A stretch of DNA of 64,000 nt from Cerioporus squamosus. Its lineage: Eukaryota; Basidiomycota; Agaricomycetes; Polyporales; Polyporaceae. Within the stretch, counting starts at the first letter, position 1. Every line of letters starts with the position of its first letter. This document shows positions 14,301 through 26,625 of the stretch, piece by piece. Both the position numbers and the translations under genes were made by a program. The DNA lies in the NCBI GenBank assembly GCA_022592435.1, contig JABYQS010000058.1, positions 124,001-188,000 on the forward strand. The letters run 5' to 3'. Under the pieces are notes generated by a model. That model saw nothing but the letters and a program-made list of their open reading frames with translations. It ran no database searches and was not told where the DNA came from.

Positions 14301-15529
14301 GTCCGATACCCGACGAGCGCAATCTCTGATATCCGAGCTCGCGACCGCCACACAAGTAAGTACCTTAAACCTAACGATGCCCTGTGGGGCCCCGTCGAAG
14401 GCCGGCGCAAATGGAGTGCGGGCCAACACAATCGCACCTCGCCCACGGCGCGGGCAATGACGCACGTCGCACGTTGTGCACAACGCCGCGTTTCGCAATA
14501 CAAGTCATACGGCCGCGCAGATTAACGTCACAGCCTCGTCCGGGGGCCGCGAGCGAGACTAAAGGATCAAGGAATCAGGCCACCTGCACTGGACGGAGGG
14601 GAACAACGAGAGCTGGCCAGTGGCAAGGCGACGAATACGCGGTCTGTCAAACGCAGGACAATGCCCAAGACCCTTGGCCGTCGTCCGGCATGATACAGTA
14701 CATGTCCATGTCCATGGCGTGCGCACCGAGTCGCAGGGTGCGATCTAGAAGACGTTTCAGCGATGACGGCGACGCACCAGAACCACGTCAATTCTGCAGC
14801 TAAAGAGAGTTTCCATCGTGGAATTGGCCAGCCTCCAGCGGCCTTCCGATCAGAAAAAAGTGTGGTCCGTCTCAGGCTGCCTGCGCCTCGTTGGACTGTG
14901 AACTTTGAGAGTTTTCTTGCACACAAGGCAATCTGCGTGCGTGCGGGTCCCGGAGTCCGAGTTCGGAGTCCCCGTTGCATCGTGCATCATCGTCCGAGGG
15001 GCAAAGCAGGGCAAACCCGAAGAGTGGCTCGTAGGGTCGTCCGCTGCTGGGAACGCGGAGTCGGGCGAAGCGCGTCTCGGAGAATCATAATCACGCCCGC
15101 GACAGCGACTCGACATGCCATAATTCCAAGTCGCCAGGCGCCCAGGAATGCACACCTGCATGACCACGGTGCAAGTTGAAGATGGGAGAATGGCTTCGCC
15201 TTCCTCCTTCTGCCCGTGGCGCGCAGCAGATGGCGGCATTGTTTCCTGGGTGTGAGCGAGGAGCGAGCTGCGACGTTCTCGAAGCACGAAACGCACCTCG
15301 TTGTGGCCGCATGTCGCACGTCGTATGCAGTAGTTGCGGGGGTGTTACGTCCTCATCGTCCCCGCAGCTGCAGGGCGGTAGGAGGGAAGAACTTGGGGGC
15401 GGCCGCGGGTCCTGGGACATAGTACAGGAAGAGGATGATCCATGCATGATGATGATGATGGGGCAAGTAAGATACGATCCATTGACGTGCCCGGGGCCAC
15501 GGAGAGCTCTAGTAGGGAAGTACGGATTC

Positions 15530-15568
15530 GAGATACGGAGTACGGAATACGGAATACGGAATACGGAA
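15530..15568. repeat. Heptamer microsatellite (ATACGGA)n
   Basis: About five head-to-tail copies of a 7-bp unit close to ATACGGA, the first copies slightly diverged (GTACGGA), sit in the gene-poor region about 320 bp beyond the stop codon of the Zn2Cys6 gene. No function is evident. Confidence 0.8.
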
Positions 15569-15709
15569 CATACATACGCTAGTGTAATATACTCGTACAT
15601 TCGACGCCATAGTAAGTATGTGACATGTGTCTGCCCAGGCTAACTTACAAACCACCGCTCTGCGCCTGCGTCGCGTCGCGGTAGATGATCTATACAAGAA
15701 AGAGCACGG

Positions 15710-15745
15710 CCCAGATAGAGATAGAGATAGAGACAGAGACCGAAG
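15710..15745. repeat. GATAGA/GACAGA simple repeat
   Basis: A purine-rich hexamer-like tract of GATAGA units passing into GACAGA, just downstream of the transcription factor gene on its strand. Confidence 0.7.
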
Positions 15746-15886
15746 CTGAGAGCGGATCGATAGAAGAAACAGAAAAAGAGATGGAGACGACGGAGCGAGA
15801 AGACATGACATGGAGGATACGCAAACGAAGACGGAGGGAGGTCACGCGGGTGACCAGGATGAGCCAGGGAAGAGATGAGTCAAGGA

Positions 15887-18800
15887 CTAGAGGATGAGCA
15901 CATCGAGGTCGTGATCCCGCATCACGGCACGCCAGTCTGCCTTGGGGTGGTTCGCGTCGAGTCGTTGCCAGACCTGCAGCCCGCGCGTACACGTCAGTGG
16001 TACGTCACGCCAGCCAGCGTTGCAGACCATGCAAAGTCCTCACCTGCCGGACGATGAACTCGGACGTCTCAATCTCGTAGCAGCCTGGAAAAAAACGCAT
16101 CGATGGGGCGTCAGTATCATCCTTGCGTCAAGGGCGAACAGAGCTAGGTGTCGTGTTGGGGCCGAACACCGTTACCGTCGTTACTCACATTGCGTCCTGT
16201 GGTGTTGGGGAAGGAACACCGGGCCGATGAGGCGGAGGTGTAAAGGTAAGGTTCAGGTTCAGCGATATCATCAAGACAAGACAAGCTCTGGCCCTTACCT
16301 GAACAGCTCGAAGATGGACAGAACCTGTGAACGATCCGCGCCGTAAAGCTGTGACCCCGCGATAATGACGGGCCAAGTGAGGCTGCAAGACAATCAACAG
16401 TCAGCCGCCCATGCCAGGTCGGGTCGGGTCAGGTCCCCCGCGGCGCAGGCACGGAAAAGAGGTTCATGTCTGCCTTGGGGGCCCCCCAGTCAGAATGGAA
16501 GAATGAAAAACTCACTCTACGCCCATCCTGCTCTGGCCGCAATCCATGCACAGCGCGAGGACCGTGTTCGCATGCTCCTGCACGAGCGCGTCGGACGGGT
16601 GCGCCTTGAGCACGTCCCGGAGGAGGATGATCTATCCGCCGCGAGCGGTCATCAACAACACCCATCCGTCAGTCCAACGAATTCTGCCTGGCTCCGAGCA
16701 GCCTGCCGCCGAGACGGCGACCGCTGCTCAGTTTCACGAAGCACCAACTAGCACTCACCTGCGCAGCGTGCTGATAGATGCAGTTGCCCGCCCGCACGCG
16801 CTCGTGGAGATCGCCCGCCGTGTTGTTCTGCCAGTTCTCGAGCGTCTGGTAGAGGATCTCCGCTTCCCGCGCCTGCGCGACGTTCTCCGTGCGCGGGTCG
16901 CCCTCGAGCTCCTGCGTGATCTCAGTCACCTTCGACGTCGGAGGGTGCAGCACCCGTGACACGAGCGTGGCGACCTGCCGAGAGATGGCGCAGGGTCAAC
17001 AAGGTTCGAGGGTTGTCAGGAGAGACTCCCACTCGGGCTCACCTGGGCGAGGATGAGGATGAACTCCCTGGACATGCCGAACACCTTGTCGATGTACGAC
17101 ACGTTGTCTTGCGGGTTCGTCTTCGTTAGCCTGGGAAATGGAAAGAACAGCTTCAGAGCTACGTCAAAGTTACGTCCGGGCACAAATGGCGTACCACCAG
17201 CAGTCAATGTTCAGCAGCGTGGGCGCTGTCCCGCGCGCGAGGCATCCTGGTAGTCCTGCATGTGAGCCCATAGATGCGAAACTGATGATGCAGAGGGCCA
17301 TTACCAAAGAGCTCGTACACCGCGACGATCTCCAGGAGGAGCCTCGTCCGCGAGACACCGGTGACGGCGTTGGGTTTGGAGCCCTTGCTGCGGGCGAGCA
17401 GGAGCCCGGGGCCGCCTCGCGACCTGACGAGATTTTTCGCGAAGTCCAAGCTGTTGGACCAGTTGCGGCCGCCAGAGAATATCTGCGGGGAGGGGCACAC
17501 GGACACTCATCGTCACTCACGCTCACACGCAACAAGGGCGGACTGTAGCACTCACGTCGATGAGAGCAATCGCGACCGCCGACGCCAACGCCGCATCGTT
17601 GTGACATCCCTCCCGAGTGGCGCACGCGGAGACGAGTAGGTGCTTGGACTTTGCGCGAAATGAGTCGGCGACGCGGAGTGCTTCGTCTGAGGCCAGTGTC
17701 GACACGCCGCTGCGAGAGAGCAGGAACGACTGGTGGACCGCAGCCACGCCGAGCAGCGCGGACCGCAGAGACTCAACCGCCGAATCCGTACCTCGCACAC
17801 CGTCGAACAGGAATTGGAAGTTAGCGGCCAGCACAGGGTTCTCAGACGGGTAGGCCATGATTATGCTTAGCGCGTTGTCGCAGTAATGACGGATCTTTAG
17901 AAAGCAAAACAAAATACTGGTTCATTGATATCTAACGGGATGCGTAGCGTGCGAAGAAGACCCCACCAGGTTTCTCTCCTGAGGCGTAGGAAACTGGAGG
18001 CAAGGCGGGACGAGTCAGTGCGACGGATACAGGTACCAGTCAGGACGACGTACGTAAGGCTCGATCGGGTCGACCGGAGTGAGGAGCTGCGGGGACGACC
18101 ATTGCGAGTCGGGGGAAGCGCTCTCCGTGCCACGGGAGTGGTGGTGATGCTGCTGCTGGTGATGATCGTGGTGGTGGGAGGTGATGCGAGGAAGCGGAGC
18201 AGAGTGCGATTGCGAATAGTGGTGGTGAGATGAAGCAGGGTAGCTGTGCAGGTATTGGGGTTGACTGGTATAAGATGCAGCGATTTCAGGGATAGCAGGA
18301 AGATGGGTATTATTAGAGTGCATAGGGTATCCGTGAGACGAAGTAGAAATCGGCGCCACACTGCCGGTGGTGAGTTAACGGTGATGAAACGCGGGCGAAC
18401 ACGAGAAGAGACACATACGCAGGGCGGCGGCTATCATTAACTTGGACAGGTATATGGACGTTAGGATCACTGCAAGACGTGTCTCAGCTGCGCCCTGGCA
18501 CGAAACGCGGAAGAAGTGCGACATACCTGGAGCGGCGGGAGACCATGGGAGGAATGCCCATCTCTATGGGCTCGCCACGTCGGGGAGGAGTTGGGCCACG
18601 GGTTGGGGGAGTCGCAGCCTCGGACACGCCCGAGGAGCCGGCGGTCGAAGGACGCGTCTCGAAGCCGTCGATGGGAGACGTTGGCTCCCTGCGCGGGGTG
18701 GGCTTTTTGCGGGTCGGGACGCCCTCCGGCCAGGTGCACTGGGCGCGTGACGTCGTCAGACACGTCTGGGACGCGTCACGGGAGAGAGCACGTACCTCGC

Positions 18801-19210
18801 GCTGACCGTGGCTGCAGCGCACGCAAGTGGGCTTCGTCTCGTCGCACTTTGGGGCGGGTGAGGGGGCGAGTTGGGCGCCAGCGCACACGACTCACCTTGA
18901 TCTTCTTGGCGCGACATGTCAGACAGCCGGTCTTGCTGCGGGTATACTTGGGCCGCTTGCGCTGTGCGGCGGGGTCCTGGCGCATGGTGCTGGGGGCTAC
19001 GACGTGCATGTGGGCTGCGCCGGCGTGCATCTGGGAGGCATAGTAGGCGTTCGGGACATAGTGGTGGGTGGGCGTGGCGGCGCTGTCGGGGGGTCAGTAG
19101 GCGGCGGGGGGAGGAGGAGAGGGTGCGCACTAGTGGAGGCTGTCGGCCATGGGGGAGTAGGACTGGGGCGGGATGTGGTAGTGACGGGGCTCATGGTGGG
19201 GAGCGTCCAT
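15887..19210 (-). CDS. Zn2Cys6 fungal-specific transcription factor
   Basis: A nuclear DNA-binding regulator. Sixteen exons: 19210-19131, 19082-18896, 18846-18796, 18738-18527, 18360-18054, 17993-17967, 17894-17556, 17482-17305, 17255-17195, 17130-17043, 16974-16759, 16631-16516, 16382-16299, 16196-16189, 16084-16044, 15973-15887. Total 2082 nt, 693 aa, all phases consistent. The start is MDAPHHEPRHYH. The binuclear cluster (about residues 68-97) reads CLTCRAKKIKC, then CVRCSHGQREC, split by two introns placed exactly inside it, with a basic run PTRKKPTPRRE after it. A His/Gln/Ser-rich disordered linker (about 180-280) precedes a Fungal_trans_2-type regulatory domain: HYCDNALSIIMAYPSENPVL, VAAVHQSFLLSR, LTWPVIIAGSQ and CCYEIETSEFIVRQVW. 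The least certain junction is intron 17966-17895, with a GTGGGG donor. Exon 14 is only 8 nt. Target genes cannot be inferred. It is isolated, flanked by gene-poor DNA on both sides. Confidence 0.9.
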
Positions 19211-22200
19211 GGTTTAAAAACGAAATGGGAGAGGGCGCGAGGACGGGGCGTCGAGAAAAGGCCAGTTCTGTTGATTGTTGTTGCGGATCATCGTATATCG
19301 GGCCAGCGATCCCCGATCCTGATCTCGCCCTCGTCCACGTCCCCGTCACGCTCTTTTCCTCGGCTAAACGAATATTTCTCTCTTTTTCTTCCCTTTTCCT
19401 CCATTTTTCGCGCCCTTCTTTCGAGGGCCGGGCTTCCGTGGTTACCGCTCCACACCCTATGGACCAGTCTCCGTCTTCGCGCCTTCGCGGCCTGCGCAGC
19501 CCAAACGGCCCAAGGTGTGCGCGACGTGCTGCACGGCGTCGGACGCGCTGCCAGACGGCGGGCACAGTGTCAGGGTCTGATGCAGCGCCAGGCTGATCTG
19601 CGCGACGCGGAGGCCGGGCCCTGCGCTGCACGGTGGCGGGTAATCCGTTCCCGCAGCTTGAAGCCTAAATTAGGGTTACTGAGCTGCCATCACACGCGTA
19701 CGATCGTGCCACGCTCCAGGCTGGTCGCAGCAGCAGGCCCAGCAGCAGCGGCCGACTCGACGTCCCCGCCTCTCTGCTCGCCCTGCTCGTGTGCGCGAGT
19801 GTGCGCCGCCAGTGCTCCCCGCCCGTCGCAGCCCGCACCCAGCCCAGCCGCATCATCGCTCCCGTGCAGGGCAGCGGTCCCAGCTCGCCCTCGCCGGCAC
19901 AATTCCCTTTGGAGGCTAAATGCATAACGTACTCCAGAAGCCGTTTCGGACTCTGCCATGGATCCCGGCGGCTCTGCTTCCTGGCTTCCGCGTGCCATGT
20001 GCCCGCGAAAAGAGCACGAAAAGCAAGGAAAAGACGTTTATCTCCACCGCTCTTCTCCGTTCGCACGCACGAAACACCATCAGTCTCTCTAGTCCCTCCA
20101 GCGCCCGCCCACGCCACATGCGTTGTGCTCACCTCTGATTTCATTATGTTCACATCTCATATGTGCATGTAGGTCCACTGCAGCGCCTCCCCGTGCTCGC
20201 CTCGTGTCCCGCCTCTCCTTGTCCGCGCACAATCGGAAGCCGAATGTACGAGATAATCCCAATGCCAATACGCCGTACTCCGACCACTGCGAACCATGGC
20301 GCGAACCGACCCGAATATCCGACCGTGTCCTTTGTGTGTCCAATGCCGCACGACGGAGAAGCCAGAGAACCCACGACAGATCTGGTAGTCCGACTCTGCC
20401 CCTTGCATCTCTATTGCGGGTGTGAAAGGACCTGCCGTTCTTCTGATGGCCCGAGGAGCTGCCACCAGCCTGACACTTGACCAGAACACCCTGAGAACAC
20501 CCGTCTGGTCCTCTCTCCCACTCCCCAAGTACCTCATACGATCCAGGGTCATCACCACTAGCTCATCGGCGCGACTCCCTTGCCTTTCCCGGTGCACGAT
20601 AACAACATTTCTTCCCACCTCCGTCCTTCCACACCTCGTCCGCTGCCCTCCTGCCCGGCATATTCCTTTCTCCAACAGAGCAGAACCGTGACGACCTTCG
20701 GGGAGGCGCCATGACTGGAAAATAGACATTGCAGGAGATCATCACAGCGTGGCCGCCTCCTGCGCCACAAAGCCCATCGGCTCCCAAGCGAGCCTTCCTC
20801 TTCGCACTCGTCCTGCTCAGCCACCTGCGCATGCGGAGATGCACCAAGGACGCAATCAGCCCATGGCCAGCAGCCCAGTGATCCCTCCCGTCACGGCCGC
20901 GCACCCTGCGGGGCCAAAGACATCATCAATACGCCGGTGTTCTATGCTGGCGATGGTTCTGTCAAGCCCTTTTCCACACGAAGCAGCACCAACAGCGGAT
21001 ATTACGACAAACGTCGACATGCCAGTGCCAGCAGGGGCGCGCGCGGACGATGGCGTATGGCGTATTGCCGCGCCTGCCAGCCGGACCACAGATGTCCTCG
21101 ACGCGTAACGTAAATCGCTGCTTCTTCGCACTCGTGATCAGAAACGCCGATGCATGCGCCCTGCTCCTTTGACCGGCCGCTGGGTCGATGCCGTGGCCTC
21201 TGCCCGCAGCGCGCGCTGCCGTGCGCACTCTGCAGACTGAGCTCGAGAAGGAACTGGAGGAACCCGCTGGCCGTCGACAGCCCACGCCGCTGCAGCGCCG
21301 CGTGCGCCGAGTCCGCGACCCTCGATCGTGTTTACGTGCTTCGACGCGGCTCTGCGGGAAGTGCCGGCGACGTTATTGTCATTCCCTGCAGCAGCGCGCA
21401 CCCATATGTCCCGCGCACGCCCATTTGCGCACGAGAACGCACGCCCACGTCTGAGTCAGCGAAGGCGCAACGTCGTCCCCCCTCAGCCTCTCGGGCATCT
21501 CCAGAGCATCTCAGCCTCTCGCCCGCTTCCCTGCTGCCCGTGCAGGCACATGACAGAAGCCTGCTTCGTGGTTCGGCGAACTCTGCCCCAGCACGGTCGG
21601 AACGTCATGTCCGTTGCCATATCGCTGCGAGAGGACCCGGGCGGTCGCCACGCCAGGGGAAGGCGGACGCCCCGAAGCGGCTGCGCCAAGGGCCCACAGG
21701 GTCCAGCGAGGCCCAAAGTGCCACCGCTACTCGCTCCGCCCTGGTGAGTGCACTGAATGACCGAGCATAATGAACAGCGAACGAGAACGTTGCCCCGACG
21801 CGCGTTCTTGCTTCTCCTTCTGCGGCATAAGCCCGCACGAGTCATCCTGCACGACGCGGAGGGGCCGCGAACGCGAAGCTCCGAGCTACAAGCTGCGAGT
21901 CTGCGAGTCTCGAGCCTCTCGCGAGTTCGCCGCCTCGCCGAACGTAACGTCTCTGGCAACCTCCGGGGCTCGTAGGCTTAGCCCCCGTGGTTCTGACTTC
22001 TCCTCTCCAGGGCTCGATATTCGGTATTCAATATTCAATATCAATCCCCTCATCCGGTCCGTCGCTCGATGGGGAGAGCCTTGATCATGACGCGCCGCGG
22101 CGGGAGGGGATCGTGCTCGCCCGCCATCCCAGCATTCGATCAGCCGATGTGCGGACGGTGCGAGCTTGGCAAGGCCCGACCCGTACGTGTGCGGTGGGGC

Positions 22201-25200
22201 GGTGGGCGACCGAATTGCGCCGGAGTCCAACAGCCTCTCCAGTGCATACGAGGACGAGCTGCGAGCCCATGGCACTGAAACCCGCCCCAGAGGAAAGGCT
22301 GAAACCCGGCTGGCCGCTCTGAGGTCACCGCCTTTCGCCCGTCCGACTTCGAGTGTCGGACCCGGCCGTGAATGGATGTATGGCCGCAGCTGGCGACAGG
22401 GTACCTCCCATCGCCCGGGCCCCAGGCAACGGGATCTCGCTCTGCGCCTTTCAACGCCCGCGAGCACCTCCCCCACAAGCGGATCGACGTCGACCGTGCC
22501 TCTGCTTGCCGTACGCGTTGCCGCAGAGTGTGGCGAGTCGCGACTCGCGAGCGGATGGTGGCACGGGCGAGTTGCGAGTCGGGGGCCCGGGTATCATCTT
22601 TAGAGATTGGATTGGATGGGGCTGAGGCGGAGGCGGCGGGACCCATGAACTTTCGCGGGACGAAATTTAGCGAGACCTCGTCACTCGGCGCAGTCAGACA
22701 GAGCCGACGCCTGCCGACGCCTTTCGCCTTTCGCTGGCCGTGAAGCTTTCCCCTAGCGTCCGGGGCTCGCCGACGGTGCTGACATGTCCATTGTCTGCTT
22801 GTGACATTGTCTGAGTCTCTCAGTTCGGGCGGGCAACTGCGGGGCGACTAACACCACGTGGGCAGCCTTGAAGACGACGGTCGACCGACGAGCGTGGCAG
22901 CGCGACCGCTGCCCCTCCGAAGCCTCCGTGTCGGGACGGACGGCGGGCAGGCGGTGGGCTCTTGGCTCCCGACCTGCTGCCGCATGAACGGACGACGGGA
23001 AGGTGTGCTTTGTGCGACGCTGCTCGCGCACAGTCTCTGCCCCCGAATTTGCGAAACACGAAACAAACACGAAATACGACACGCGACCCCGAGCTCCCTC
23101 GCAATGCGTCCGGAATGCTGCAGCACAGTGCAGATTGCGATCACAGTTCAGCAGCCCTCGCGACGACACTCCGTCACCGCTCGTCACTCGATGAGGACAA
23201 CGGAAGCAAAAAAAATCGGGCTTCTGGCGTCGTGGTGGTGCCAGATGCGCCGTGCGGCCGCTGCGGGGCAGCGCACTAGAGGCTAGCGGCTGATGGCCTA
23301 ATCCCGCATAGGCCGCCGCCGGGCGCGTCATCACTGGGCTCTGCCGGATGCGCCGATTTTCCGACGGCGTGCTCTGGGAGGTGAGCGTGAAGAGTGATCT
23401 TGTGCTGTTCTCCTTCACATCCTCTGCCCGGGACCAGGTGCCCAGGTTCGCGACCTTCGCGACGCCCGTTGCCTATGTACGGTGCTGGCCATCCTCCAGG
23501 ACGCAGGACGTCTCGGCGAACCTGGGAACCTCTTCTTGTGGGCTGATTGCTGCGGGCCATCGTGACGTACCGTCGAATTCATAGGTTTGTCGCCCGTCTA
23601 GAGCAGGCTGTTCGCTCGAGCACCGCAGACGTATGGTGCTCGCCGGAAGAACTCAGCTGCACGCATGCACCGGGCTGACGGGCCTGCACAATATAGCTAT
23701 CTGCAGGAAGACATATCCGTAAGTTTTGGTTGCCTCACGCACGTATGGAGGTACCGTGTACTCACCAGGAGTGTGTAGGTGTGGCATCCCCGCGGCGTTC
23801 AGGCTATGCTGCGTTGAGATTAGGTTCTTACACGGATATCGCCGCTGCCCAACCATCCGCGACGCATGGAGAGAGCACAGGCCTACCCGACCCTTACCAC
23901 CTGTGCGAAGTCGCGCGATCTGCGCGGACTGCAGGTTGCACAGAAGCAGATGCATCCCCATCTGGATCCTGGACAGTGGACGCACGGTGCGTAACTACGA
24001 CGTGGTCCCCCTATCACGGGTCGTACGGCATACATGCTGACTTACCTCCAGGCTTCTCCCTTGAACTTCCTGGCCTCACCCAAGCCCCAGCCCGACCAGC
24101 GAGGAGGTCAGCGTAAGAATGAACTCAAAACCTCAGCCGCCGCCTGCCCGGACGCGCTGCACGACTCCCCTGCACGAATCAGGATCAGTGATGACGCAGC
24201 AGCAGCTCAAATGGAGAAGTGCAGGGCTGCAGGGACTCTGGGAGCCACCTCCCGCGAACCGGCAATTCACCCCCAGTCTGCTTGGCCTGCGAATTGTCCT
24301 TCGTCGAAGACATGTACGCCGGACGCTCACGGTGATGGACTGAGAACATCACGGAGAGGGGCGGGCGCTGCGGCCGCCGTTGGGCCCTCTTCCATCGCAA
24401 TAAGTGCTCTTATGGCGCGAGCCCCGTGCATCTTCCCGCCGGCGCATCAGCCGCACCCACGACGAGCGCAGGGCATGGCACCTACTGGACCCTACTAGAC
24501 CTCACTGACATGAAGCTGAAGTCCTCGGAGCGCTCCCCGAAGCCGTTGTTGGTCTACACAGGTCCCAGGAGGAACGCGGGAGTCAAGGTACATCGACTTA
24601 GGGTCTCTATGATGACTCTATCTGCGACTGTCGTAACGTCCTCCCAGGCGGCGTGTGGCCGGGCGTACGCCGTAAGTACGCCATCGAGATGTACAGGCCT
24701 GTTGATGGTGAGTAACCGTTACCGCCGTACGTCCGCCCTAGACTTGATTGAATGCCGGAGGGAGGCCAGGCTGCCCCGGTGCCGATGATTTCGGGGGCGC
24801 GTCACGCCTTGCGGAGATGGTATGGAGGTGCGACCAGCGCCCCCGGCTCTCCATAGCGCAGACATGCAGCCCCGCCTACATACCCTCCGGTGTGGCGGAG
24901 GCCGGCTCAGGTGGGAGCGCGCCCTCTGAGTTTCGCTTGGCTGGGCAGTCGAGAAGAAGGAATTAGCACAAGCACTGATCATCTCGTATACTTCTCATTC
25001 TCATTCCGTGACGTACGTCTACAGGCCTCCACAATAGCATGGTATCAGTGTTGAGCGTTCACACAGCGAACCCGAATGCATGTATGACCTCCAGTGTTCC
25101 ATAATTTAAATGCACTCCGCACATTTCTCGAATGCATGTTGCGCCCGCCGACGGTCTTGCGTGCTTGAACTCTCTCCTCGACTACGTGAGACGACACCAA

Positions 25201-26625
25201 TTGGCAGCTAGTACTTCACGGCATTGCTGAGAGGATGTGGCATGGACGACATACTTATCGAGAACTCGTTCGTACACCCTCGCTCAGCCCTGCACGGCGC
25301 TCTCGAATCGGCGGGCAATCCCCGTACGCCGAGAGTCCGCGGGGCAGAGTGGCCATAATAATGCACATTGACCCAGGGAATGCACTAGGTCTAAGGGCCG
25401 TCGCGCTGTGGACGACATACATGCTACACACGAGGCCAGAGAAGCACATCTCACGACAGCACGTACGTTATTGATCCGAGAAAGATTTCGTACCAAATGC
25501 TGCGCCTTACAACAGACTTGTAGCCTCCCAAGCAGCGAGTCGCAAGCGCACCGCCTCGCAGTGCGGAAGGTTGGGATGAATGAACAGCAAAGACCGAAGA
25601 GGAAGGCTCAAAGTCACGACGGTGGGGTGGCTTGGGATTGGAATGCGGACGTTCCGGGTGATCAGAACCTCAAAACGCGGCTGGCGCGCCCCGCAATAAG
25701 CCACACGAAGCACGATGCACGGCGCACCGTTGGGCCCGGGGGAAAACGCAGCCCGCAAGAGTACATAACAGAAGAGAACACGAGGTGAGCTAGTGGTGGC
25801 ATAACATGTACGTACGGTCCTGGTGCCTTGTCCGACTCCGTTTAGTCAGGCTCTCCTAGAATTGTGCGCTCTTCTGAGCGGTTCTCGCTGCGTTCTAGGG
25901 CAGCAGGAGAGACCTTGTGTGCGCCTCTGATCCGTACGACGCCAGAACGATGCATGGAGACTCCTTGCATTAGCAAAAGCCACTGGCGGAGAAGGCGTCC
26001 GTCGGAGATCGGTACGAAGCCAGTACAGCACGCATGGATACTATCGGTCCATATGTTATCGCAAGGAAGCCCCCGCTTCCATAGAACGCGCCGCCGTCGC
26101 GCGAGAAGGCCTGGTGACCGCGGGCAACAGCGAGAAGAGTGATATATGCATCTTGAGTTGGTCGCAGAGCGTCGGAGATGTCAGCAAGCTTGGACGTCCG
26201 GACACGCGTGCCGGAACGGGCGCTGTGCTATGTAGACTGCGTCACACTTTCACTGCGCGCCGTCCGCAACGACACCGCGTGGGCAGCACGTTGTGCAGAC
26301 AACATCCAGTCAGGCTTCTCGACGGGCTTCGACGTGTTCCCGTCAGAATTCCCCCATGATAGCCGTCGTCATACTACGATCAACCCTGCAAGAAACCTAG
26401 TCTGGAAGGTAGGAACGACTCCCGAAGCGTCGGGGAATGCACAAGGCTCTCCAGATCTTTTCGCCCCCAACATGCTGAAGGAATGCGGGGCGGCGTGCAC
26501 CGTGCGCGGCAGCAGCGGCAGTAACAAATGACCCGTCGTTCGATGTAGTATGGTACAAACATGTGTGGAATGCAAGGTGTTGTCCACGTCCACAGCAGAA
26601 GCCCTCAAACCTGACTTCTCCCGTT
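19211..26625. other. 7.4 kb gene-poor region upstream of the Zn2Cys6 gene
   Basis: This stretch lies between the start of the Zn2Cys6 factor and the 3' end of the methylcitrate dehydratase gene. Open frames are GC-driven, overlap on both strands and show no domain. I saw no RNA gene and no transposon protein motif. Such a long upstream space would suit a heavily regulated factor, but that is inference. Confidence 0.5.

Larger units (their letters stand above)
5352..15886. other. 10.5 kb gene-poor region
   Basis: No open frame here has a recognisable domain or can be spliced into a convincing protein. Intron-like signals (GTAAGT/GTACGT followed by CTGAC and AG) recur between about 10.4 and 14.4 kb, but the flanking frames do not join into any family I know. 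I saw no reverse transcriptase, integrase or transposase motif and no obvious terminal repeats. It lies between the 5' end of the cyclin gene and the 3' end of the Zn2Cys6 gene. It may hold long regulatory sequence, non-coding transcripts or decayed elements. Confidence 0.5.

Noticed and set aside
13553..14329. 258-codon plus-strand open frame in the gene-poor region
   Set aside because: No domain, no plausible splicing partners, and Arg/Ser/Pro-rich composition expected of random GC-rich sequence.
10400..14400. Recurring GTAAGT...CTGAC...AG signals suggesting a many-intron gene
   Set aside because: The sequence between the supposed introns could not be joined into any recognisable protein in either direction, so no gene is claimed.
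18827..19927. 366-codon plus-strand open frame
   Set aside because: Its first part is antisense to the Zn2Cys6 gene, and the rest is low-complexity with no domain.
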